Shown: positions 61,419 to 64,000 of the stretch, in pieces | Layout: each line of letters begins with the position of its first letter | How positions within the stretch are numbered: the first letter of the stretch is position 1 | From: Streptomyces rhizoryzae | GTDB taxonomy: Bacteria > Actinomycetota > Actinomycetes > Streptomycetales > Streptomycetaceae | DNA length: 64,000 nucleotides | NCBI RefSeq assembly: GCF_023155275.1 | Contig: NZ_JALMUV010000002.1 | Coordinates: forward strand, 1 to 64,000 | Direction: 5' to 3' | Position numbers and translations under genes: made by a program | The notes under the pieces: generated by a model | What the model was told of the DNA's origin: nothing | What the model saw: the letters and a program-made list of their open reading frames with translations, nothing else | Database searches by the model: none

Positions 61419-62519
61419 TCAGCCGACGACCCGCCCGCGCAGCACCACCAGGCGCGGCGCCGCCAGCACCCGGACGTCCGCGCGCGGATCCGCCTCGTAG
61501 ACGACCAGGTCGGCCGGGGCGCCCTCGGTGAGGCCGGGGCGGCCGAGCCACTCGCGGGCGCCCCAGGTCGTCGCGGACAGCGCCGCCTCGGCGGGCAGCC
61601 CGGCCTTCATCAGCTCGGCGACCTCGTCGGCGACCAGCCCGTGCGGCAGCGAACCGCCGGCGTCGGTGCCCGCGTAGATCGGGACACCGGCGTCGTAGGC
61701 GGCCCGGACGGTGTCGTAGCGGCGGGCGTGCAGCCGGCGCATGTGGTCCGCCCAGCGCGGGAACTTCTCCTCGCCGCCGGCCGCGAGGTCCGGGAACGTC
61801 GCGATGTTGACGAGCGTGGGGACGATGGCCACCTGCCGCTCGGCGAAGAGCGGGATGGTGTCCTCGGTCAGCCCGGTGGCGTGCTCGATGCAGTCGATCC
61901 CGGCCTCGACCAGCGGGGCGAGGGTCTCCTCGGCGAAGCAGTGGGCGGTGACCCGGGCGCCGAGCCGGTGCGCCTCGGCGATCGCGGCGGCCACCTCGCC
62001 GGGCGGCCAGCAGGCGGCCAGGTCCCCGGCGGAGCGGTCGATCCAGTCGCCGACGAGCTTGACCCAGCCGTCGCCGCGGCGGGCCTCCTGCGCGACGTAG
62101 GCGACCAGGTCCGCCGGCTCGATCTCGTGCGCGTAGTTGCGGATGTAGCGCCTGGTGCGGGCGATGTGGCGGCCGGCCCGGATGATCTTCGGCAGGTCGG
62201 GGCGGTCGTCGATCCAGCGGGTGTCCGAGGGGGAGCCGGCGTCCCGGATCAGCAGGGTGCCGGCGTCGCGGTCGGTGAGCGCCTGCTTCTCGCTGGTCAC
62301 GGCGTCCACGGGGCCGTGCGCGTCCAGGCCGACGTGGCAGTGGGCGTCGACCAGGCCCGGCAGGACCCAGCCGGCGACCGTCCTGGCATCGCGTGCCAGG
62401 GCGGGGCGCTCGAAGGTGACCCGGCCGCCGATGACCCACAGCTCGTCGCGGACGTCGTCCGGTCCGACGAGGACCCTCCCCTTGAGGTGCAGCACCGCAC
62501 CTTCGCTCATGGACGTCAT
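61419..62519 (-). CDS. amidohydrolase family protein
   Basis: 366-residue metal-dependent hydrolase. The metal motif GLVDAHCHVGLDAHG starts the TIM barrel, Lys in GWVKLVGDWIDRSAG may be the bridging carboxylated Lys, then VTAHCFAEETL, IEHATGLTEDTI and late Asp in IYAGTDAGGSLPHG. Close to prolidase/imidazolonepropionase-like enzymes; substrate unknown. ATG at 62519 or 62510. Confidence 0.9.
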   Translation of the reverse strand: MTSMSEGAVLHLKGRVLVGPDDVRDELWVIGGRVTFERPALARDARTVAGWVLPGLVDAHCHVGLDAHGPVDAVTSEKQALTDRDAGTLLIRDAGSPSDTRWIDDRPDLPKIIRAGRHIARTRRYIRNYAHEIEPADLVAYVAQEARRGDGWVKLVGDWIDRSAGDLAACWPPGEVAAAIAEAHRLGARVTAHCFAEETLAPLVEAGIDCIEHATGLTEDTIPLFAERQVAIVPTLVNIATFPDLAAGGEEKFPRWADHMRRLHARRYDTVRAAYDAGVPIYAGTDAGGSLPHGLVADEVAELMKAGLPAEAALSATTWGAREWLGRPGLTEGAPADLVVYEADPRADVRVLAAPRLVVLRGRVVG

Positions 62520-63016
62520 GCACGCACTGTATGCGGGCGGCGCGGGCGGCGGCCACGGGTACCCGGGGCGCGCGTGCGGTGCTTCCGGGCGGTTGGGCAC
62601 AGCGTCCGCGGCGCATGCCCTTGCGGGACTTCCGATATCTCTCACGGGGCGTTCGGCGGCGCTTGTCCGGAAGTTTGCGCGAGGTTTTAGCGGGACCGCT
62701 CCGGCCGCCTTCCACCGGCGAATTCCCTATTCCTCAGAAGCGCAGCTTCCCGTATTCTTATGCCCGCTTTCCCGCAGCTCAAACGCCAAGATTTCGCTAG
62801 CGCCAAGTCTCATTATTCAGGCGCTTCACAAGAGCGTTATCCATCTGTGACCGACTACACAACGTGTCCGTTTCATCCCGAACTTCCCGGTCAAATCGGG
62901 ATCTTTTGCCGTCGATTCGCGCGCCCGCGCACCCCCGCGTGATAACACAAAACTTCTTCTCACGTAACCCCTGCCCGCGATGCAATTTGCTTTTCGCCTC
63001 GGTAAATTTAATTTCC
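62520..63016 (+). promoter_or_regulatory. AT-rich promoter region of the ectoine genes
   Basis: 497 bases between divergent amidohydrolase and ectA genes. From about 62700 onward A+T is clearly above the rest of the window. Features include GTGATAACACAAAACTTC near 62940 and TTGCTTTTCGCC near 62987. ectA lacks a strong ribosome binding site (TAATTTCC before ATG). A 60-codon open frame at 62760-62942 has no sign of being real. Likely the osmotically controlled ect promoter. Confidence 0.55.

Positions 63017-64000
<984 letters not shown>

Noticed and set aside
62760..62942. 60-codon open frame in the ectA upstream region
   Set aside because: No ribosome binding site, composition unlike coding DNA of this organism and no recognisable features.

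Overview
The window is high-GC actinobacterial DNA. Codon use, GTG/TTG starts with GGAGG-type ribosome binding sites, chaplin genes, an LAETG-anchored surface protein, DUF485/ActP and ectoine genes all point to Streptomyces. Gene order also matches, as far as I remember, the Streptomyces coelicolor segment around SCO1790-SCO1865 (chpE, serB, fabG/fabI, tyrS, moaA, pitH2, cobalamin genes, ectAB). This looks like conserved core chromosome, not a mobile island. I see no insertion sequence, integrase, attachment site, CRISPR array or tRNA gene.

Left edge (1-420, minus strand): the promoter and leader of an rRNA operon whose genes lie outside the window. Then come a DNA repair glycosylase, a Spo0M-like protein, a PEBP protein, an HNH nuclease, a TauE-type permease, an SPFH/NfeD membrane pair, an ABC ATPase, an unknown protein, and two chaplins (one without cysteines, one with the usual pair). 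A GAF histidine kinase/LuxR response regulator pair follows, then a nitroreductase and a secreted SLT lytic enzyme behind a switch-like structured leader.

12.8-25.9 kb: an FHA-FHA-ABC transporter fusion, serB, a SixA-type phosphatase, two tiny membrane proteins, an MFS permease divergent from a FadR-type regulator, the fatty-acid pair fabG-fabI, tyrS, a DUF3099 protein, a small Cys/His protein and moaA. 26-37.2 kb: an acetate-type symporter operon with a CRP-like site, a subtilase, a translationally coupled pair resembling alkylglycerol monooxygenase plus lysoplasmalogenase, a DEDDh-BRCT exonuclease, a LIM-like zinc protein, SURF1, a GH15 enzyme and an SDR lacking its catalytic Tyr/Lys. 37.3-40.6 kb: an Asp23/Gls24 envelope cluster (AmaP, DUF6286, two Asp23-type proteins, a small membrane protein) with a divergent partner.

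40.7-49.5 kb: a crotonase, a small HTH protein, an ABC-F ATPase with a possible leaderless leader peptide, a large unknown protein, a hydrolase, a class II aldolase, and pitH2-pap behind a PHO box. 49.7-59.3 kb: a cobalamin riboswitch and a tightly packed cobalamin operon (cobD, cobQ, ChlI/ChlD-type chelatase, cobO, cobB, CobE/CbiG-C, cbiX, cobC). cobN is absent from the place where I would expect it. 59.3-64 kb: an LAETG surface protein, an SDR/amidohydrolase pair, an AT-rich promoter region, ectA and the start of ectB, which is cut by the window edge.
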